A DNA stretch of 64,000 bases, taken from contig NZ_MUNM01000014.1 in assembly GCF_002286815.1 (NCBI RefSeq), positions 1-64,000 of the forward strand, written 5' to 3'. Position 1 is the stretch's first letter; each line of letters opens with the position of its first letter. The translations under genes were made by a program, and so were the position numbers. The DNA comes from Pseudomonas sp. PICF141. GTDB lineage: Bacteria > Pseudomonadota > Gammaproteobacteria > Pseudomonadales > Pseudomonadaceae. Positions 46,315 through 57,021 of the stretch are shown one piece after another. A model generated the notes under the pieces. That model had not been told where the DNA came from and made no database searches. It was given only the letters and a program-made list of their open reading frames with translations.

Positions 46315-46343
46315 CGCAAAAAACCGCCCAAATGAGGGCGGTT
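46315..46343 (-). terminator. Intrinsic terminator of katA
   Basis: On the minus strand AACCGCCC-TCATTT-GGGCGGTT followed by a T-run, 18 bp after the katA stop. Confidence 0.92.
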
Positions 46344-46360
46344 CTGCTTATCGTTTAGAC

Positions 46361-47809
46361 TTAGTTAAGCTGTACGTTGAGTGCCTTTGCGATTGCTTCT
46401 CCATACGCTGGGTCAGCCTTGAAGAAATGCTGCAGTTGGCGATCGACCACATCGCTGGAAACGCCTGCCATTGCACCAGCAATATTGTCGATCAGCAGTT
46501 GTTTCTGCTCTTCGCTCATCAAACGGAACAATGCACCGGCGTGACTGTAGTAGTCAGTGTCTTCGCGATGATCGTAACGACCAGCCGCGCCGCTCAAGGC
46601 CAAAGCAGGTTCCGCGTAGCGCGGCGCCTGTTTCGGTGATTCTACGTAACTGTTCGGCTCGTAATTCGGTGTTGCGCCCCCATTGGCGCCAAACGCCATG
46701 GAGCCGTCACGCTGGTAAGTGTTGACCGGGCTACGAGGCGCATTCACCGGCAGTTGCTGGTGATTGGTGCCAACACGGTAGCGATGAGCATCAGCGTAGG
46801 CAAACACGCGACCTTGCAACATGCGGTCAGGCGACAGACCGACACCCGGAACCATATTGCTCGGACCGAACGCCGCCTGCTCGACTTCCGCGAAGTAGTT
46901 CAGCGGATTGCGGTTCAGTTCCAGCTCACCCACCTCGATCAATGGAAACTCTTTCTGCGACCAGGTCTTGGTCACGTCGAACGGGTTCTCATAGTGAGCC
47001 TCGGCTTGGGCCTCGGTCATGATCTGGATATTGACACTCCATTTCGGGAAATTGCCGCGCTCAATGGCGCCGAACAGGTCACGTTGCGCGTAATCCGGAT
47101 CGGTACCCGCCAGGCGTGCCGCTTCTGCCGGAGCGAGGTTCTTGATCCCCTGCCTGGTTTTGTAGTGCCACTTCACCCAGTGACGCTCGCCGCTGGCGTT
47201 GATCAGGCTGTAGGTGTGGCTGCCGAAGCCATGCATGTGGCGATAGCCGTCAGGGATACCGCGGTCCGAGAACAAAATGGTGATCTGGTGCAACGCCTCA
47301 GGCGAGTGCGACCAGAAATCCCACATCATCTGCGCGCTTTTCAGATTGCTTTGCGGCAGGCGTTTCTGGGTATGGATGAAGTCAGGGAATTTCAGCGGAT
47401 CACGAATGAAGAACACCGGTGTGTTGTTCCCCACGATGTCCCAGTTGCCTTCTTCTGTGTAGAACTTCAGGGCAAAACCGCGTGGATCACGCTCGGTGTC
47501 GGCCGAACCGCGCTCACCACCTACAGTGGAGAATCGCAAGAAAGTCGGAGTTTGTTTGCCGACGGACTCAAACAGCTTGGCACTGGTGTACTGAGTGATA
47601 TCGCGAGTCACGGTGAACGTACCGTAAGCACCCGAACCTTTGGCGTGTACACGACGCTCAGGAATATTTTCACGATTGAAGTGTGCAAGCTTCTCGATCA
47701 GGTGGAAATCGTCGAGCAGCAAAGGGCCACGTGGGCCGGCGGAGCGGGAATTCTGGTTGTCGGCGACAGGAGCGCCACTGGCGGTCGTAAGCGTTTTGTT
47801 TTGGCTCAT
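46361..47809 (-). CDS. katA: Catalase KatA
   Basis: Monofunctional heme catalase, 482 residues (small-subunit clade). Heme-distal His in [13 protein letters not shown], Asn in [15 protein letters not shown] and proximal Tyr in [14 protein letters not shown]. Decomposes hydrogen peroxide in the cytosol. The katA-ftnA adjacency is conserved with P. aeruginosa, where the ferritin supports KatA iron supply. GAGGA precedes the ATG. An imperfect 22-bp palindrome lies about 80-100 bp upstream (47887-47908). Confidence 0.98.
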   Translation of the reverse strand: MSQNKTLTTASGAPVADNQNSRSAGPRGPLLLDDFHLIEKLAHFNRENIPERRVHAKGSGAYGTFTVTRDITQYTSAKLFESVGKQTPTFLRFSTVGGERGSADTERDPRGFALKFYTEEGNWDIVGNNTPVFFIRDPLKFPDFIHTQKRLPQSNLKSAQMMWDFWSHSPEALHQITILFSDRGIPDGYRHMHGFGSHTYSLINASGERHWVKWHYKTRQGIKNLAPAEAARLAGTDPDYAQRDLFGAIERGNFPKWSVNIQIMTEAQAEAHYENPFDVTKTWSQKEFPLIEVGELELNRNPLNYFAEVEQAAFGPSNMVPGVGLSPDRMLQGRVFAYADAHRYRVGTNHQQLPVNAPRSPVNTYQRDGSMAFGANGGATPNYEPNSYVESPKQAPRYAEPALALSGAAGRYDHREDTDYYSHAGALFRLMSEEQKQLLIDNIAGAMAGVSSDVVDRQLQHFFKADPAYGEAIAKALNVQLN

Positions 47810-47886
47810 GCGATCTCGTCCTCTGTCAATTTTTTGAGCTGCCGGTTAATCGGCGTGGGTGGGAGTATTGATCATCGATATGGCAC

Positions 47887-47908
47887 CTACAAATTCATTA
47901 ATTTGCAG
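47887..47908. promoter_or_regulatory. Imperfect palindrome upstream of katA
   Basis: CTACAAATT-CATT-AATTTGCAG, 9-bp arms with one mismatch, in the katA promoter region. Possible operator; does not match the OxyR ATAG-spaced pattern. Confidence 0.35.
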
Positions 47909-48004
47909 ACATCAATAGAAAAATACTACCCACTATCCTGCTCATATATTGAAGGCATGAACTGCCAGGAAGCTTGTACAAATAGCGCGTTTTCTTGCAC
48001 GCAC

Positions 48005-48033
48005 AAAAAACCGGGCACTAGGCCCGGTTTTTT
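48005..48033 (-). terminator. Intrinsic terminator of the alpha (rpsM-rplQ) operon
   Basis: AAAAAACCGGGC-loop-GCCCGGTTTTTT, 17 bp after the rplQ stop (minus strand). Confidence 0.94.
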
Positions 48034-48049
48034 GTTTCAGACTGACGTC

Positions 48050-48436
48050 TTACTCAGCGGATACAGCTTCACCGCCGACAGGACGATCAACCAACTCGAC
48101 GTACGCCATAGGCGCGTTGTCGCCAGCGCGGAAGCCGCACTTGAGGATGCGCAGGTAGCCACCCTCACGGGTAGCGTAACGCTTGCCCAGGTCGTTGAAG
48201 AGCTTACCAACGATAGCTTTCGAACGAGTACGGTCGAAAGCCAGACGGCGGTTAGCCAGACTGTCTGTCTTGGCCAAAGTGATCAGCGGCTCAGCAACGC
48301 GACGCAGTTCTTTGGCTTTTGGCAGTGTAGTTTTGATCAGCTCGTGCTCGAACAGCGACACCGCCATGTTTTGAAACATGGCCTTGCGGTGCGAGCTGGT
48401 GCGGCTCAGGTGACGACCACTTTTACGATGACGCAT
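48050..48436 (-). CDS. rplQ: 50S ribosomal protein L17
   Basis: 128 residues; [20 protein letters not shown] start and the [21 protein letters not shown] block identify L17, which binds at the peptide-exit side of 23S rRNA. Last gene of the alpha operon, 42 bp after rpoA, just before its terminator. The C-terminal tail (GGEAVSAE) is acidic. Confidence 0.98.
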   Translation of the reverse strand: MRHRKSGRHLSRTSSHRKAMFQNMAVSLFEHELIKTTLPKAKELRRVAEPLITLAKTDSLANRRLAFDRTRSKAIVGKLFNDLGKRYATREGGYLRILKCGFRAGDNAPMAYVELVDRPVGGEAVSAE

Positions 48437-48478
48437 GGTTCATTCCTTACCAAACACAACGTTCGGTGATTACGACGA

Positions 48479-49480
48479 TCAGGCAGTCGCCTTGTCGTCC
48501 TTCTTAAGACTTGCAGGCGGCCAGTTGTCGAGGCGCATGCCGAGGGACAGACCGCGGGAGGCCAGAACGTCCTTGATTTCAGTCAAGGATTTCTTGCCAA
48601 GGTTCGGAGTCTTCAACAGCTCTACTTCGGTGCGCTGAATCAGGTCGCCGATGTAGTAGATGTTTTCCGCCTTAAGGCAGTTAGCCGAACGTACAGTCAG
48701 TTCCAGATCGTCAACCGGGCGAAGCAGGATCGGATCGATCTCGTCTTCCTGCTCGACAACCACTGGCTCACTGTCACCTTTGAGATCGACGAACGCAGCC
48801 AACTGCTGTTGCAGGATGGTTGCAGCACGGCGAATAGCTTCTTCAGGATCCAGGGTACCGTTGGTTTCCAGATCAATAACCAGCTTGTCCAGGTTAGTAC
48901 GCTGTTCGACACGGGCGTTTTCCACCACGTAAGCGATACGGCGAACCGGGCTGAACGAAGAGTCAAGCTGCAAGCGACCGATGCTGCGGCTTTCGTCTTC
49001 ATCGCTCTGACGCGAGTCTGCCGGTTCATAACCACGACCACGAGCTACGGTGAGCTTCATGTTCAGGGCGCCATTAGACGCCAGGTTAGCGATTACGTGA
49101 TCGGGGTTAACGATCTCGACATCATGATCCAGCTGAATATCGGCAGCGGTAACCACCCCCGAACCCTTCTTCGACAAGGTCAGCGTAACTTCGTCTCGAC
49201 CGTGCAGCTTGATAGCCAGACCTTTAAGGTTCAACAGGATTTCAATTACGTCTTCCTGTACACCTTCGATGGCGCTGTACTCATGGAGCACACCGTCAAT
49301 CTCGGCCTCGACTACTGCACAGCCGGGCATTGAGGACAACAGGATGCGGCGCAGCGCGTTGCCCAGGGTGTGGCCGAAACCACGCTCGAGAGGCTCGAGA
49401 GTGATCTTGGCGCGGGTTGGACTGACAACCTGCACATCAATATGGCGGGGTGTCAGGAACTCATTTACCGAAATCTGCAT
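48479..49480 (-). CDS. rpoA: RNA polymerase alpha subunit
   Basis: 333 residues. N-terminal assembly domain (1 to about 235; [22 protein letters not shown]), linker, and C-terminal domain (about 250-325; [19 protein letters not shown], then [24 protein letters not shown]) that contacts UP elements and activators. Normal length. In the alpha operon between rpsD and rplQ, 22 bp after rpsD. Confidence 0.99.
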   Translation of the reverse strand: MQISVNEFLTPRHIDVQVVSPTRAKITLEPLERGFGHTLGNALRRILLSSMPGCAVVEAEIDGVLHEYSAIEGVQEDVIEILLNLKGLAIKLHGRDEVTLTLSKKGSGVVTAADIQLDHDVEIVNPDHVIANLASNGALNMKLTVARGRGYEPADSRQSDEDESRSIGRLQLDSSFSPVRRIAYVVENARVEQRTNLDKLVIDLETNGTLDPEEAIRRAATILQQQLAAFVDLKGDSEPVVVEQEDEIDPILLRPVDDLELTVRSANCLKAENIYYIGDLIQRTEVELLKTPNLGKKSLTEIKDVLASRGLSLGMRLDNWPPASLKKDDKATA

Positions 49481-49502
49481 GGATGCACCTATTTTCTAGC
49501 CC

Positions 49503-50123
49503 TTACTTGGAGTAGAGCTCGACAATCAGGCTTTCGTTGATGTCGGCGGACAGATCACTGCGAGCAGGAACGTTCTTGAAAACGCCCGACTTCTTCTCAG
49601 TGTCTACTTCTACCCATTCTACGCGGCCACGTTGGGCACACAGATCGAGAGCTTGGACAATGCGAAGTTGGTTCTTTGCTTTCTCGCGAACTGCGACCAC
49701 GTCACCAGCACGAACCTGGTAAGACGGAACGTTTACGGTCTGACCGTTAACGCTGATCGACTTGTGCGATACCAGCTGACGGGATTCGGCACGAGTAGAG
49801 CCAAAACCCATACGGTATACAACGTTGTCCAGACGGCATTCGAGCAGTTGCAACAGGTTTTCGCCGGTTGCGCCTTTCTTGCCAGCTGCTTCTTTGTAGT
49901 AGCCGCTGAATTGACGCTCGAGAACGCCGTAGATACGACGGACCTTCTGCTTTTCACGCAGTTGGGTGCCGTAATCGGACTGGCGACCGCGGCGTTGGCC
50001 GTGGATACCAGGTGCTGCTTCAATGTTGCACTTCGATTCGATCGCGCGCACGCCGCTCTTCAGAAAGAGATCGGTGCCTTCGCGACGAGCGAGTTTGCAT
50101 TTTGGACCAATGTAACGAGCCAT
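49503..50123 (-). CDS. rpsD: 30S ribosomal protein S4
   Basis: 206 residues. Starts [21 protein letters not shown]; the S4 RNA-binding domain spans about 96-156 ([23 protein letters not shown]). Primary 16S rRNA binder; in E. coli also the repressor of the alpha operon through the leader before rpsM, so the leader here (50919-50977) is where such control would act. Confidence 0.99.
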   Translation of the reverse strand: MARYIGPKCKLARREGTDLFLKSGVRAIESKCNIEAAPGIHGQRRGRQSDYGTQLREKQKVRRIYGVLERQFSGYYKEAAGKKGATGENLLQLLECRLDNVVYRMGFGSTRAESRQLVSHKSISVNGQTVNVPSYQVRAGDVVAVREKAKNQLRIVQALDLCAQRGRVEWVEVDTEKKSGVFKNVPARSDLSADINESLIVELYSK

Positions 50124-50141
50124 TCTTTACAATCTCCTGGA

Positions 50142-50531
50142 TTACACGCGGCGCTTCTTCGGCGGACGGCACCCGTTGTGCGGGATTGGCGTCACGTCGG
50201 TGATGCTGGCGATCTTGTAGCCACAGCCGTTCAAAGCGCGGACTGCGGATTCACGACCTGGGCCTGGACCTTTGACGTTAACGTCGAGGTTTTTCAGGCC
50301 GTATTCCAGCGCAGCTTGACCAGCACGTTCAGCAGCTACCTGAGCAGCGAACGGGGTGGACTTGCGGGAACCGCGGAAACCCGAACCACCGGAGGTAGCC
50401 CAGGAAAGAGCGTTGCCTTGACGGTCGGTGATGGTCACGATTGTGTTGTTAAAAGAAGCATGGATGTGGGCGATGCCATCAACCACTGTCTTTTTAACTT
50501 TTTTACGAGGACGAGCAGCAGGTTTAGCCAT
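50142..50531 (-). CDS. rpsK: 30S ribosomal protein S11
   Basis: 129 residues; basic N-terminus ([16 protein letters not shown]), [19 protein letters not shown] and the C-terminal [15 protein letters not shown] are S11 signatures. Platform of the small subunit. 18 bp before rpsD. Confidence 0.99.
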   Translation of the reverse strand: MAKPAARPRKKVKKTVVDGIAHIHASFNNTIVTITDRQGNALSWATSGGSGFRGSRKSTPFAAQVAAERAGQAALEYGLKNLDVNVKGPGPGRESAVRALNGCGYKIASITDVTPIPHNGCRPPKKRRV

Positions 50532-50561
50532 GATTAATTTCCTGTCGATTCGCTGGGGCGA

Positions 50562-50918
50562 TTACTTGCGGATCGGCTTACGCGGACCTTTACGGGTACG
50601 CGCGTTAGTCTTGGTACGCTGACCGCGCACTGGAAGACCACGACGATGACGCAGACCGCGATAGCAACCGAGGTCCATCAAACGCTTGATTTTCATGTTG
50701 ATTTCGCGACGCAGGTCACCTTCAGTGGTGAACTTCGCCACTTCGCCACGCAGCTGTTCAATCTGCTCGTCGCTCAGATCTTTGATCTTTGCGGCTGGGT
50801 TTACCCCAGTCACTGCACAAATTTTCTGTGCAGTAGTGCGACCAACACCATAGATGTAGGTCAGCGAGATAACAGTATGCTTGTTATCTGGAATGTTAAC
50901 GCCTGCAATACGGGCCAT
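50562..50918 (-). CDS. rpsM: 30S ribosomal protein S13
   Basis: 118 residues, [26 protein letters not shown] start and the basic tail [18 protein letters not shown]. Head of the small subunit, contacts P-site tRNA and the L5 bridge. First gene of the alpha operon; a promoter lies 60 bp upstream (50978-51006). Confidence 0.99.
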   Translation of the reverse strand: MARIAGVNIPDNKHTVISLTYIYGVGRTTAQKICAVTGVNPAAKIKDLSDEQIEQLRGEVAKFTTEGDLRREINMKIKRLMDLGCYRGLRHRRGLPVRGQRTKTNARTRKGPRKPIRK

Positions 50919-50977
50919 TCAGTGGGACTCCAATTGACAGCTACCTACGCCCCGGAAGCCAAGAAATAGGGCGCGAG

Positions 50978-51006
50978 ATAATATCGCTGTAATAACAAAT
51001 AATCAA
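50978..51006 (-). promoter_or_regulatory. Promoter of the alpha operon
   Basis: Minus-strand TTGATT (51001-51006), 17-bp spacer, TATTAT (50978-50983). Directly downstream of the hairpin at 51007-51030 and about 60 bp before rpsM. Confidence 0.7.
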
Positions 51007-51030
51007 CCCGGCAGCGCACTAGCTGCCGGG
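51007..51030 (-). terminator. Hairpin after rpmJ, terminator or attenuator
   Basis: Perfect 9-bp stem CCCGGCAGC ... GCTGCCGGG with a 6-nt loop, followed on the minus strand by a T-rich but interrupted stretch. Probably partial termination of the spc unit before the alpha promoter. Confidence 0.65.
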
Positions 51031-51048
51031 CTTGAAGCACAATCACAC

Positions 51049-51165
51049 TCAGCCTTGGCGCTGTTTGTGACGCGGTTCCGCGCTGCAAATTACTCGAACA
51101 ACACCTTCGCGGCGAATAATCTTGCAGTTACGGCACAGCTTTTTCACCGATGCACGAACTTTCAT
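51049..51165 (-). CDS. rpmJ: 50S ribosomal protein L36
   Basis: 38 residues, [20 protein letters not shown]...HKQRQG. The zinc ribbon is complete (Cys11, Cys14, Cys27, His33), so this is the zinc-binding (C+) form. Lies between secY (27 bp) and the hairpin before rpsM. Confidence 0.97.
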
Positions 51166-51192
51166 CACCAACTCCTCGAACCTTATGGGTAC

Positions 51193-52521
51193 TCAGCGCA
51201 ACATGCCGCTGCCGTAACCCTTCAGGTTGGCTTTCTTCATCAGGGATTCGTACTGGTGCGAAACGAGGTGCGATTGTACTTGGGACATGAAGTCCATCAC
51301 AACCACGACGACGATCAGCAACGAGGTCCCGCCAAGGTAGAACGGAACGTTTGCCGCAACCACCAGGAACTGGGGCAACAGACACACGGCCGTCATATAT
51401 AGAGCACCGAACAGGGTCAAACGAGTCAGAACGCCATCAATATAGCGCGCAGACTGCTCACCTGGACGAATGCCCGGAATAAAGGCACCGGACTTCTTCA
51501 GGTTTTCCGCTACGTCTTTCGGATTGAACATCAACGCCGTATAGAAGAAGCAGAAGAAAATAATCCCTGCACTAAACAGCAGAATATTCAACGGCTGACC
51601 AGGAGCGATCGACTGCGAGATGTCCTGCAGCCAGCCCATACCTTCAGACTGACCGAACCAGGTACCCAACGAAGCCGGGAACAGCAAAATGCTGCTCGCG
51701 AAAATGGCCGGAATAACACCGGCCATGTTCACCTTCAACGGCAAGTGGCTAGTCTGCGCAGCAAAGACCTTGCGGCCCTGCTGGCGCTTGGCGTAATGAA
51801 CAGCAATGCGACGCTGACCACGCTCAATGAACACCACGAAACCGATAATCGCTACTGCCAGCAAACCGATGGCAACCAGGGCAAAAATGTTTATATCACC
51901 CTGACGCGCAGACTCGAAAGACTGCCCGATCGCTCTCGGAAGACCGGCGACGATACCTGCGAAAATCAACATCGAGATACCGTTGCCAACACCACGCTCA
52001 GTAATCTGCTCACCCAGCCACATCATGAACATCGCACCAGCCACAAACGTGGATACCGCGACGAAATGGAAGCCAAAGTCACCAGTGAACGCAACGCCCT
52101 GCCCTGCCAGACCAATGGACATGCCAATTGCCTGGACGAGAGCGAGGACGACAGTGCCGTAGCGGGTGTACTGAGCGATCTTGCGACGCCCAGCTTCACC
52201 TTCCTTCTTCAACTGCTCCAACTGCGGGCTGACGGCGGTCATCAGTTGCATGATGATCGATGCCGAAATATACGGCATGATCCCCAGTGCAAAGATGCTC
52301 ATCCGTTCCAGCGCACCGCCGGAAAACATGTTGAACAAGCTAAGAATGGTCCCCTCATTCTGTCGAAACAGGTCCGCGAGTCGGTCCGGGTTAATACCTG
52401 GAACCGGGATGTGTGCGCCTATTCGGTAGACGATAATCGCCAAGAATAGAAAACGCAGACGAGCCCAGAGTTCAGACATACCGCCTTTGCCGAGCGCAGA
52501 GAGAGCACCTTGCTTAGCCAT
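51193..52521 (-). CDS. secY: Protein translocase channel subunit SecY
   Basis: 442 residues, ten membrane segments. Blocks: [15 protein letters not shown], the plug/TM2 region [42 protein letters not shown], and [24 protein letters not shown] before TM8. Central pore of the SecYEG complex. Directly abuts rplO (no gap), as in the spc operon. Confidence 0.99.
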   Translation of the reverse strand: MAKQGALSALGKGGMSELWARLRFLFLAIIVYRIGAHIPVPGINPDRLADLFRQNEGTILSLFNMFSGGALERMSIFALGIMPYISASIIMQLMTAVSPQLEQLKKEGEAGRRKIAQYTRYGTVVLALVQAIGMSIGLAGQGVAFTGDFGFHFVAVSTFVAGAMFMMWLGEQITERGVGNGISMLIFAGIVAGLPRAIGQSFESARQGDINIFALVAIGLLAVAIIGFVVFIERGQRRIAVHYAKRQQGRKVFAAQTSHLPLKVNMAGVIPAIFASSILLFPASLGTWFGQSEGMGWLQDISQSIAPGQPLNILLFSAGIIFFCFFYTALMFNPKDVAENLKKSGAFIPGIRPGEQSARYIDGVLTRLTLFGALYMTAVCLLPQFLVVAANVPFYLGGTSLLIVVVVVMDFMSQVQSHLVSHQYESLMKKANLKGYGSGMLR

Positions 52522-52959
52522 TTATTCCTCGAACTTGCCGCCAGCTGCTTCGATAGCCGCACGCGCACCTTTGGTGGCGCCGATTCCCTTTCCGATGGTG
52601 ACAGCGCGAGCAACTTCGCCGGACAGCATGATTTTCACACGCTGTACGTTGACGTTGATCACGTTGGCATCTTTCAGGGACTGCACGGTGACGATGTCGC
52701 CTTCCACTTTAGCCAGCTCGGACAGACGCACTTCTGCGCGATCCATGGCCTTCAGGGAAACGAAACCGAACTTCGGCAGGCGACGATGCAGCGGCTGTTG
52801 ACCGCCTTCAAAGCCTGGAGCAATGGTGCCACCGGAGCGGGAGGTTTGACCTTTGTGGCCACGGCCACCGGTCTTGCCCAAACCACTACCGATACCACGG
52901 CCCGGACGATGCTTTTCGCGACGGGAACCCGGCGCTGGACTCAGATCATTGAGTTTCAT
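52522..52959 (-). CDS. rplO: 50S ribosomal protein L15
   Basis: 145 residues; [20 protein letters not shown] start, Gly-rich extended N-terminus ([19 protein letters not shown]) and the [17 protein letters not shown] block. 3 bp after rpmD. Confidence 0.99.
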   Translation of the reverse strand: MKLNDLSPAPGSRREKHRPGRGIGSGLGKTGGRGHKGQTSRSGGTIAPGFEGGQQPLHRRLPKFGFVSLKAMDRAEVRLSELAKVEGDIVTVQSLKDANVINVNVQRVKIMLSGEVARAVTIGKGIGATKGARAAIEAAGGKFEE

Positions 52960-52962
52960 CGA

Positions 52963-53139
52963 TTAACCCTCGACACGCAGCATGTAGTAAGCCTTGTTGA
53001 TCATCCCGCGATTCTCGGGAGTATCAAGTACTTCTACAGTGTGACCGATGCGACGCAGACCCAGACCCTTAACGCACAGTTTGTGGTTAGGGATGCGGCC
53101 GGTCATGCTTTTGATCAGCGTAACTTTAACGGTAGCCAT
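52963..53139 (-). CDS. rpmD: 50S ribosomal protein L30
   Basis: 58 residues, [20 protein letters not shown]...MLRVEG. KVTLIKS and [15 protein letters not shown] are L30 hallmarks. Sits between rpsE (2 bp) and rplO (3 bp). Confidence 0.97.
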   Translation of the reverse strand: MATVKVTLIKSMTGRIPNHKLCVKGLGLRRIGHTVEVLDTPENRGMINKAYYMLRVEG

Positions 53140-53141
53140 GA

Positions 53142-53642
53142 TCAGAAGATCTCCTTGACGCTTTTGCCACGCTTGGCGGCAATGGATTCAGGAGACTGCA
53201 TAGCTTTCAAACCTTTGAAAGTGGCGTGAACCACGTTTACCGGGTTAGTCGAGCCGTAGCACTTGGCCAGAACGTTCTGAACGCCAGCAACTTCGAGGAC
53301 AGCACGCATAGCGCCGCCAGCGATGATACCGGTACCTTCAGAAGCAGGCTGCATGTACACCTTCGAAGCGCCATGGGCGGACTTCATTGCGTACTGCAGA
53401 GTGGTGCCGTTCAGATCAACTTGGATCATGTTGCGGCGAGCAGCTTCCATTGCCTTCTGGATCGCAGCAGGCACTTCACGCGACTTGCCACGGCCGAAGC
53501 CAACACGCCCTTTACCATCACCAACCACGGTCAACGCGGTGAAAGTGAAGATACGGCCGCCTTTAACGGTTTTGGCTACGCGGTTAACTTGAACCAGCTT
53601 CTCGATGTAGCCTTCGTCGCGCTTTTGGTCGTTATTTGACAT
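53142..53642 (-). CDS. rpsE: 30S ribosomal protein S5
   Basis: 166 residues. N-terminal dsRNA-binding-type fold with [19 protein letters not shown], then the RNA-contacting [20 protein letters not shown] and [19 protein letters not shown]. Decoding-fidelity protein. 3 bp after rplR. Confidence 0.99.
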   Translation of the reverse strand: MSNNDQKRDEGYIEKLVQVNRVAKTVKGGRIFTFTALTVVGDGKGRVGFGRGKSREVPAAIQKAMEAARRNMIQVDLNGTTLQYAMKSAHGASKVYMQPASEGTGIIAGGAMRAVLEVAGVQNVLAKCYGSTNPVNVVHATFKGLKAMQSPESIAAKRGKSVKEIF

Positions 53643-53645
53643 AAC

Positions 53646-53996
53646 TTAGAACTCCAGCCCAGCTTCACGAGCAGCATCAGCCAGCGCCTTGACGCGGCCG
53701 TGGTACTTGAAGCCAGAGCGGTCGAAAGCCACCTGCGAGACGCCAGCGGCTTTAGCACGCGTAGCGACCAGCTGGCCAACCTTAGTGGCCGCGTCGATGT
53801 TGCCAGTGGCGCCATCACGCAGTTCTTTATCCAAAGTCGAGGCACTTGCCAGGACTTTGTTGCCGTCGGCCGAAATGACCTGGGCGTAGATGTGCTGCGA
53901 CGAGCGGAACACGCAGAGACGCACGACTTCGAGTTCGTGCATTTTCAGGCGTGCTTTGCGAGCGCGACGCAGTCGAGTAACTTTTTTGTCGGTCAT
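53646..53996 (-). CDS. rplR: 50S ribosomal protein L18
   Basis: 116 residues; basic start ([19 protein letters not shown]), [13 protein letters not shown] and the C-terminal [20 protein letters not shown] identify L18, a 5S rRNA binder. 10 bp after rplF. Confidence 0.99.
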   Translation of the reverse strand: MTDKKVTRLRRARKARLKMHELEVVRLCVFRSSQHIYAQVISADGNKVLASASTLDKELRDGATGNIDAATKVGQLVATRAKAAGVSQVAFDRSGFKYHGRVKALADAAREAGLEF

Positions 53997-54006
53997 TTGC
54001 TATGCC

Positions 54007-54540
54007 CTACTTCTTCTTGGCTTCTTTACGACGGACGACTTCGTCCGCGTAGCGCACACCTTTGCCTTTGTACGGCTCTGGTGGACGGAAGTCGCGGATC
54101 TCGGCGGCCACTTGACCTACCAGCTGCTTATCGATGCCCTTGATCAGGATATCGGTCTGGCTAGGAGTCTCAGCGGTGATGCCTTCCGGCAGTTCATAAT
54201 CCACTGGGTGCGAGAAGCCAAGAGCCAGGTTCAGCACTGTGCCTTTTGCTTGCGCTTTGTAACCAACACCGACCAGCTGGAGCTTGCGCTCGAAGCCTTG
54301 GCTTACGCCTTGGACCATGTTGTTAACCAACGCACGAGTGGTACCAGCCATTGCGCGAGTTTGTTGATCGCCATTGCGAGCAGCGAAACGCAGCTCACCA
54401 GCTTCTTCAACGATCTCAACGGACGAATGGATGTTCAGTTCGAGAGTGCCCTTGGCACCCTTCACCGAAAGCTGTTGGCCTGCGAATTTGACTTCGACAC
54501 CGGCTGGCAGCTTAACGGGGTTCTTAGCGACGCGTGACAT
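54007..54540 (-). CDS. rplF: 50S ribosomal protein L6
   Basis: 177 residues of two homologous halves; [17 protein letters not shown] start and the C-terminal [20 protein letters not shown]. Near the GTPase-associated centre. 12 bp after rpsH. Confidence 0.99.
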   Translation of the reverse strand: MSRVAKNPVKLPAGVEVKFAGQQLSVKGAKGTLELNIHSSVEIVEEAGELRFAARNGDQQTRAMAGTTRALVNNMVQGVSQGFERKLQLVGVGYKAQAKGTVLNLALGFSHPVDYELPEGITAETPSQTDILIKGIDKQLVGQVAAEIRDFRPPEPYKGKGVRYADEVVRRKEAKKK

Positions 54541-54552
54541 GCTTATCCCCCC

Positions 54553-54945
54553 TTAGAACACAGTGCAAAGAACTTCGCCGCCGACACCGGCAGCGCGCGC
54601 AGCACGATCCGTCATCACACCCTTGTTGGTGGAGACGATAGACACACCGAGACCGCCACGAACTTTTGGCAGATCATCGACGGACTTGTACTGACGCAGG
54701 CCTGGACGGCTAACGCGCTTCACTTCCTCGATGACCGGACGGCCTTCGAAGTACTTCAGCTCGATGGACAGCAGTGGCTTGATTTCGCTGCTGATCTGAT
54801 AATCCGCAATGTAACCTTCGTCCTTCAGGACTTTGGCAACAGCTACCTTCAAAGTAGAAGATGGCATGCTTACGACGGACTTTTCAGCCATCTGGGCATT
54901 ACGGATTCGAGTTAGCATGTCCGCTAACGGGTCCTGCATACTCAT
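54553..54945 (-). CDS. rpsH: 30S ribosomal protein S8
   Basis: 130 residues, [20 protein letters not shown] start; the C-terminal [21 protein letters not shown] is the RNA-binding signature. S8 is the classical spc operon repressor in E. coli. Here it is preceded by an unusually long 210-bp gap carrying its own promoter-like element. GGAG stands 13 nt before the first ATG; a second ATG two codons on is possible. Confidence 0.98.
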   Translation of the reverse strand: MSMQDPLADMLTRIRNAQMAEKSVVSMPSSTLKVAVAKVLKDEGYIADYQISSEIKPLLSIELKYFEGRPVIEEVKRVSRPGLRQYKSVDDLPKVRGGLGVSIVSTNKGVMTDRAARAAGVGGEVLCTVF

Positions 54946-55044
54946 GGGCTAGACGCTCCTAATACACAAAAAATTAGCCTTGCGGCTACTACGTGTCGCC
55001 GAGTACATCCGCGCAACAAAAGCACGGGCTCAGGCGAGCCGGGT

Positions 55045-55073
55045 ATTCTAGACACACCCCACAAATGAATCAA
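55045..55073 (-). promoter_or_regulatory. Internal promoter before rpsH
   Basis: Minus-strand TTGATT (55068-55073), 17-bp spacer, TAGAAT (55045-55050). The -35 lies in the distal arm of the hairpin at 55067-55094. Confidence 0.6.
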
Positions 55074-55094
55074 GCCCCAATAGGGGCTTGATTC
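55067..55094 (-). terminator. Hairpin between rpsN and rpsH
   Basis: Perfect 12-bp arms GAATCAAGCCCC / GGGGCTTGATTC with a 4-nt loop, 62 bp after the rpsN stop. No strong T-run follows, so attenuation or RNA processing is as likely as termination. Confidence 0.6.
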
Positions 55095-55155
55095 AAGTTC
55101 AAGGTCACCGATGGTCAGGATCTTGCGACCCCGAACACCGAGACTTTGACAGTGC

Positions 55156-55461
55156 TTACCAGCTGGCTTTAACCAGACCAGGCACGTCACCACGCATCGC
55201 AGCTTCACGCAGCTTGTTACGGCCGAGGCCGAACTTGCGGTAAACGCCGTGTGGACGACCGGTCAAGCGGCAGCGGTTACGCATGCGCGAAGCGCTTGCG
55301 TCACGTGGCTGCTTCTGCAGAGCTACTGTAGCTTCCCAACGTGCTTCTGGACTTGCGTTCAGATCAACGATGATAGCTTTCAGTGCTGCACGCTTCTTGG
55401 CGTACTTGGCAACCGTGAGCTGACGCTTCAGCTCGCGGTTTTTCATGCTCATCTTGGCCAT
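55156..55461 (-). CDS. rpsN: 30S ribosomal protein S14
   Basis: 101 residues from the ATG at 55461 ([14 protein letters not shown]). Long form without the CxxC zinc ribbon, with the C-terminal [21 protein letters not shown] block. 13 bp after rplE. Followed by the 210-bp regulatory gap. Confidence 0.98.
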   Translation of the reverse strand: MAKMSMKNRELKRQLTVAKYAKKRAALKAIIVDLNASPEARWEATVALQKQPRDASASRMRNRCRLTGRPHGVYRKFGLGRNKLREAAMRGDVPGLVKASW

Positions 55462-55474
55462 TTTCCTACTCCAA

Positions 55475-56014
55475 TCAGTTGCGGAACGGGAATTTGAAAG
55501 CGCGCAACAGAGCGCGACCTTCATCATCGTTCTTGGCAGTGGTGGTCAGGGTAATGTCCAGACCGCGGAGAGCATCGATCTTGTCGTAGTCGATTTCCGG
55601 GAAGATGATCTGCTCTTTAACGCCCATGCTGTAGTTACCACGACCATCGAAGGACTTGGCATTCAGGCCGCGGAAGTCGCGAACCCGAGGCAGGGAGATC
55701 GACAGCAGACGATCCAGGAATTCATACATACGCTCACGGCGCAGAGTCACTTTGACGCCAATCGGCCAACCTTCACGGACTTTAAAGCCAGCGATGGATT
55801 TCCGAGCGTAAGTCACAACGACTTTCTGACCGGTGATCTTTTCCAGGTCGGCAACAGCGTGCTCGATGACTTTTTTGTCACCGACCGCTTCGCCCAGACC
55901 CATGTTCAGGGTGATTTTGGTAACGCGTGGAACTTCCATCACGTTCGAAAGCTTAAGTTCTTCCTTAAGCTTCGGTGCGATTTCCTTCCAGTAAATCTCT
56001 TTTAGTCGTGCCAT
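55475..56014 (-). CDS. rplE: 50S ribosomal protein L5
   Basis: 179 residues; [20 protein letters not shown] start, [15 protein letters not shown] and [19 protein letters not shown]. Binds 5S rRNA and bridges to S13. 20 bp after rplX. Confidence 0.99.
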   Translation of the reverse strand: MARLKEIYWKEIAPKLKEELKLSNVMEVPRVTKITLNMGLGEAVGDKKVIEHAVADLEKITGQKVVVTYARKSIAGFKVREGWPIGVKVTLRRERMYEFLDRLLSISLPRVRDFRGLNAKSFDGRGNYSMGVKEQIIFPEIDYDKIDALRGLDITLTTTAKNDDEGRALLRAFKFPFRN

Positions 56015-56034
56015 GGTCTTCTACCTAGCAGTGT

Positions 56035-56349
56035 TCAAGCATCAACCGCTTTTTGGGTCGACTTGAAGACACGAATTTTCTTGCCGTCTTCTACTTTAAA
56101 ACCAACGCGATCAGCCTTGTTGGTTTCGCCGTTGAAAATGGCAACGTTGGAAGCGTGCAGTGGCGCTTCTTTCTCGACGATACCGCCTTGTACGCCCGAC
56201 ATCGGGTTAGGCTTGGTATGACGCTTGACCAGGTTCAGACCACCAACAACCAGACGGTTGTCAGCGAGAACCTTAAGCACCTTACCGCGCTTACCTTTGT
56301 CTTTGCCGGCGATCACGATGATCTCGTCGTCACGACGAATCTTTTGCAT
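56035..56349 (-). CDS. rplX: 50S ribosomal protein L24
   Basis: 104 residues with an N-terminal KOW motif ([17 protein letters not shown]) and [21 protein letters not shown]. Assembly initiator of the large subunit. 11 bp after rplN. Confidence 0.99.
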   Translation of the reverse strand: MQKIRRDDEIIVIAGKDKGKRGKVLKVLADNRLVVGGLNLVKRHTKPNPMSGVQGGIVEKEAPLHASNVAIFNGETNKADRVGFKVEDGKKIRVFKSTQKAVDA

Positions 56350-56360
56350 GTCGGATCTCC

Positions 56361-56729
56361 TTACAGCACTTCTGGGGCGAGCGAGACGATCTTCATGAAC
56401 TTCTCAGTACGAAGTTCACGGGTCACTGGCCCAAAGATACGGGTGCCGATCGGCTCTTGCTTGTTGTTCAGAAGAACAGCAGCGTTGCCATCAAAGCGGA
56501 TAATGGAGCCATCAGCACGGCGAACACCGTGACGAGTGCGGACCACAACAGCAGTCATCACTTGGCCTTTTTTCACCTTACCGCGAGGAATTGCTTCCTT
56601 CACGGTAACTTTGATGATGTCACCGATACCAGCGTAACGACGATGGGAGCCACCCAGCACCTTGATGCACATAACACGGCGAGCGCCGCTGTTATCGGCC
56701 ACATCGAGCATGGATTGAGTCTGAATCAT
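56361..56729 (-). CDS. rplN: 50S ribosomal protein L14
   Basis: 122 residues, [20 protein letters not shown] start, the [13 protein letters not shown] motif and [22 protein letters not shown] at the end. First gene of the classical spc group but only 23 bp after rpsQ, with no separate promoter seen. Confidence 0.99.
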   Translation of the reverse strand: MIQTQSMLDVADNSGARRVMCIKVLGGSHRRYAGIGDIIKVTVKEAIPRGKVKKGQVMTAVVVRTRHGVRRADGSIIRFDGNAAVLLNNKQEPIGTRIFGPVTRELRTEKFMKIVSLAPEVL

Positions 56730-56752
56730 ATAATTTCTCCGACCCCTAGTCC

Positions 56753-57019
56753 TTAGACTTCCACAGCGCGTTCGAGAACATCAACCAGCGCCCAAGACTT
56801 GGTCTTGGCCAAAGGACGAGTTTCACGAATAGTGACTTTGTCGCCGATGTGGCACTGATTGGTTTCGTCGTGCGCGTGCAGCTTAGTCGAACGCTTAACG
56901 TATTTACCGTAGATCGGGTGCTTAACGCGACGCTCGATCAGAACGGTGATGGTTTTGTCCATCTTGTCGCTGACAACACGGCCAGTCAGCGTACGGACAG
57001 TTTTTTCGGCTTCAGCCAT
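56753..57019 (-). CDS. rpsQ: 30S ribosomal protein S17
   Basis: 88 residues, OB fold; [20 protein letters not shown] and [17 protein letters not shown] are S17 signatures. Last gene of the classical S10 group. Confidence 0.99.
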   Translation of the reverse strand: MAEAEKTVRTLTGRVVSDKMDKTITVLIERRVKHPIYGKYVKRSTKLHAHDETNQCHIGDKVTIRETRPLAKTKSWALVDVLERAVEV

Positions 57020-57021
57020 GA

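Noticed and set aside
47810..48004. OxyR site before katA
   Set aside because: ATAG and CTAT tetramers occur but not at the 7-bp spacing of the motif.
46754..48469. 571-codon plus-strand frame across katA and rplQ
   Set aside because: It crosses two conserved minus-strand genes and a terminator.
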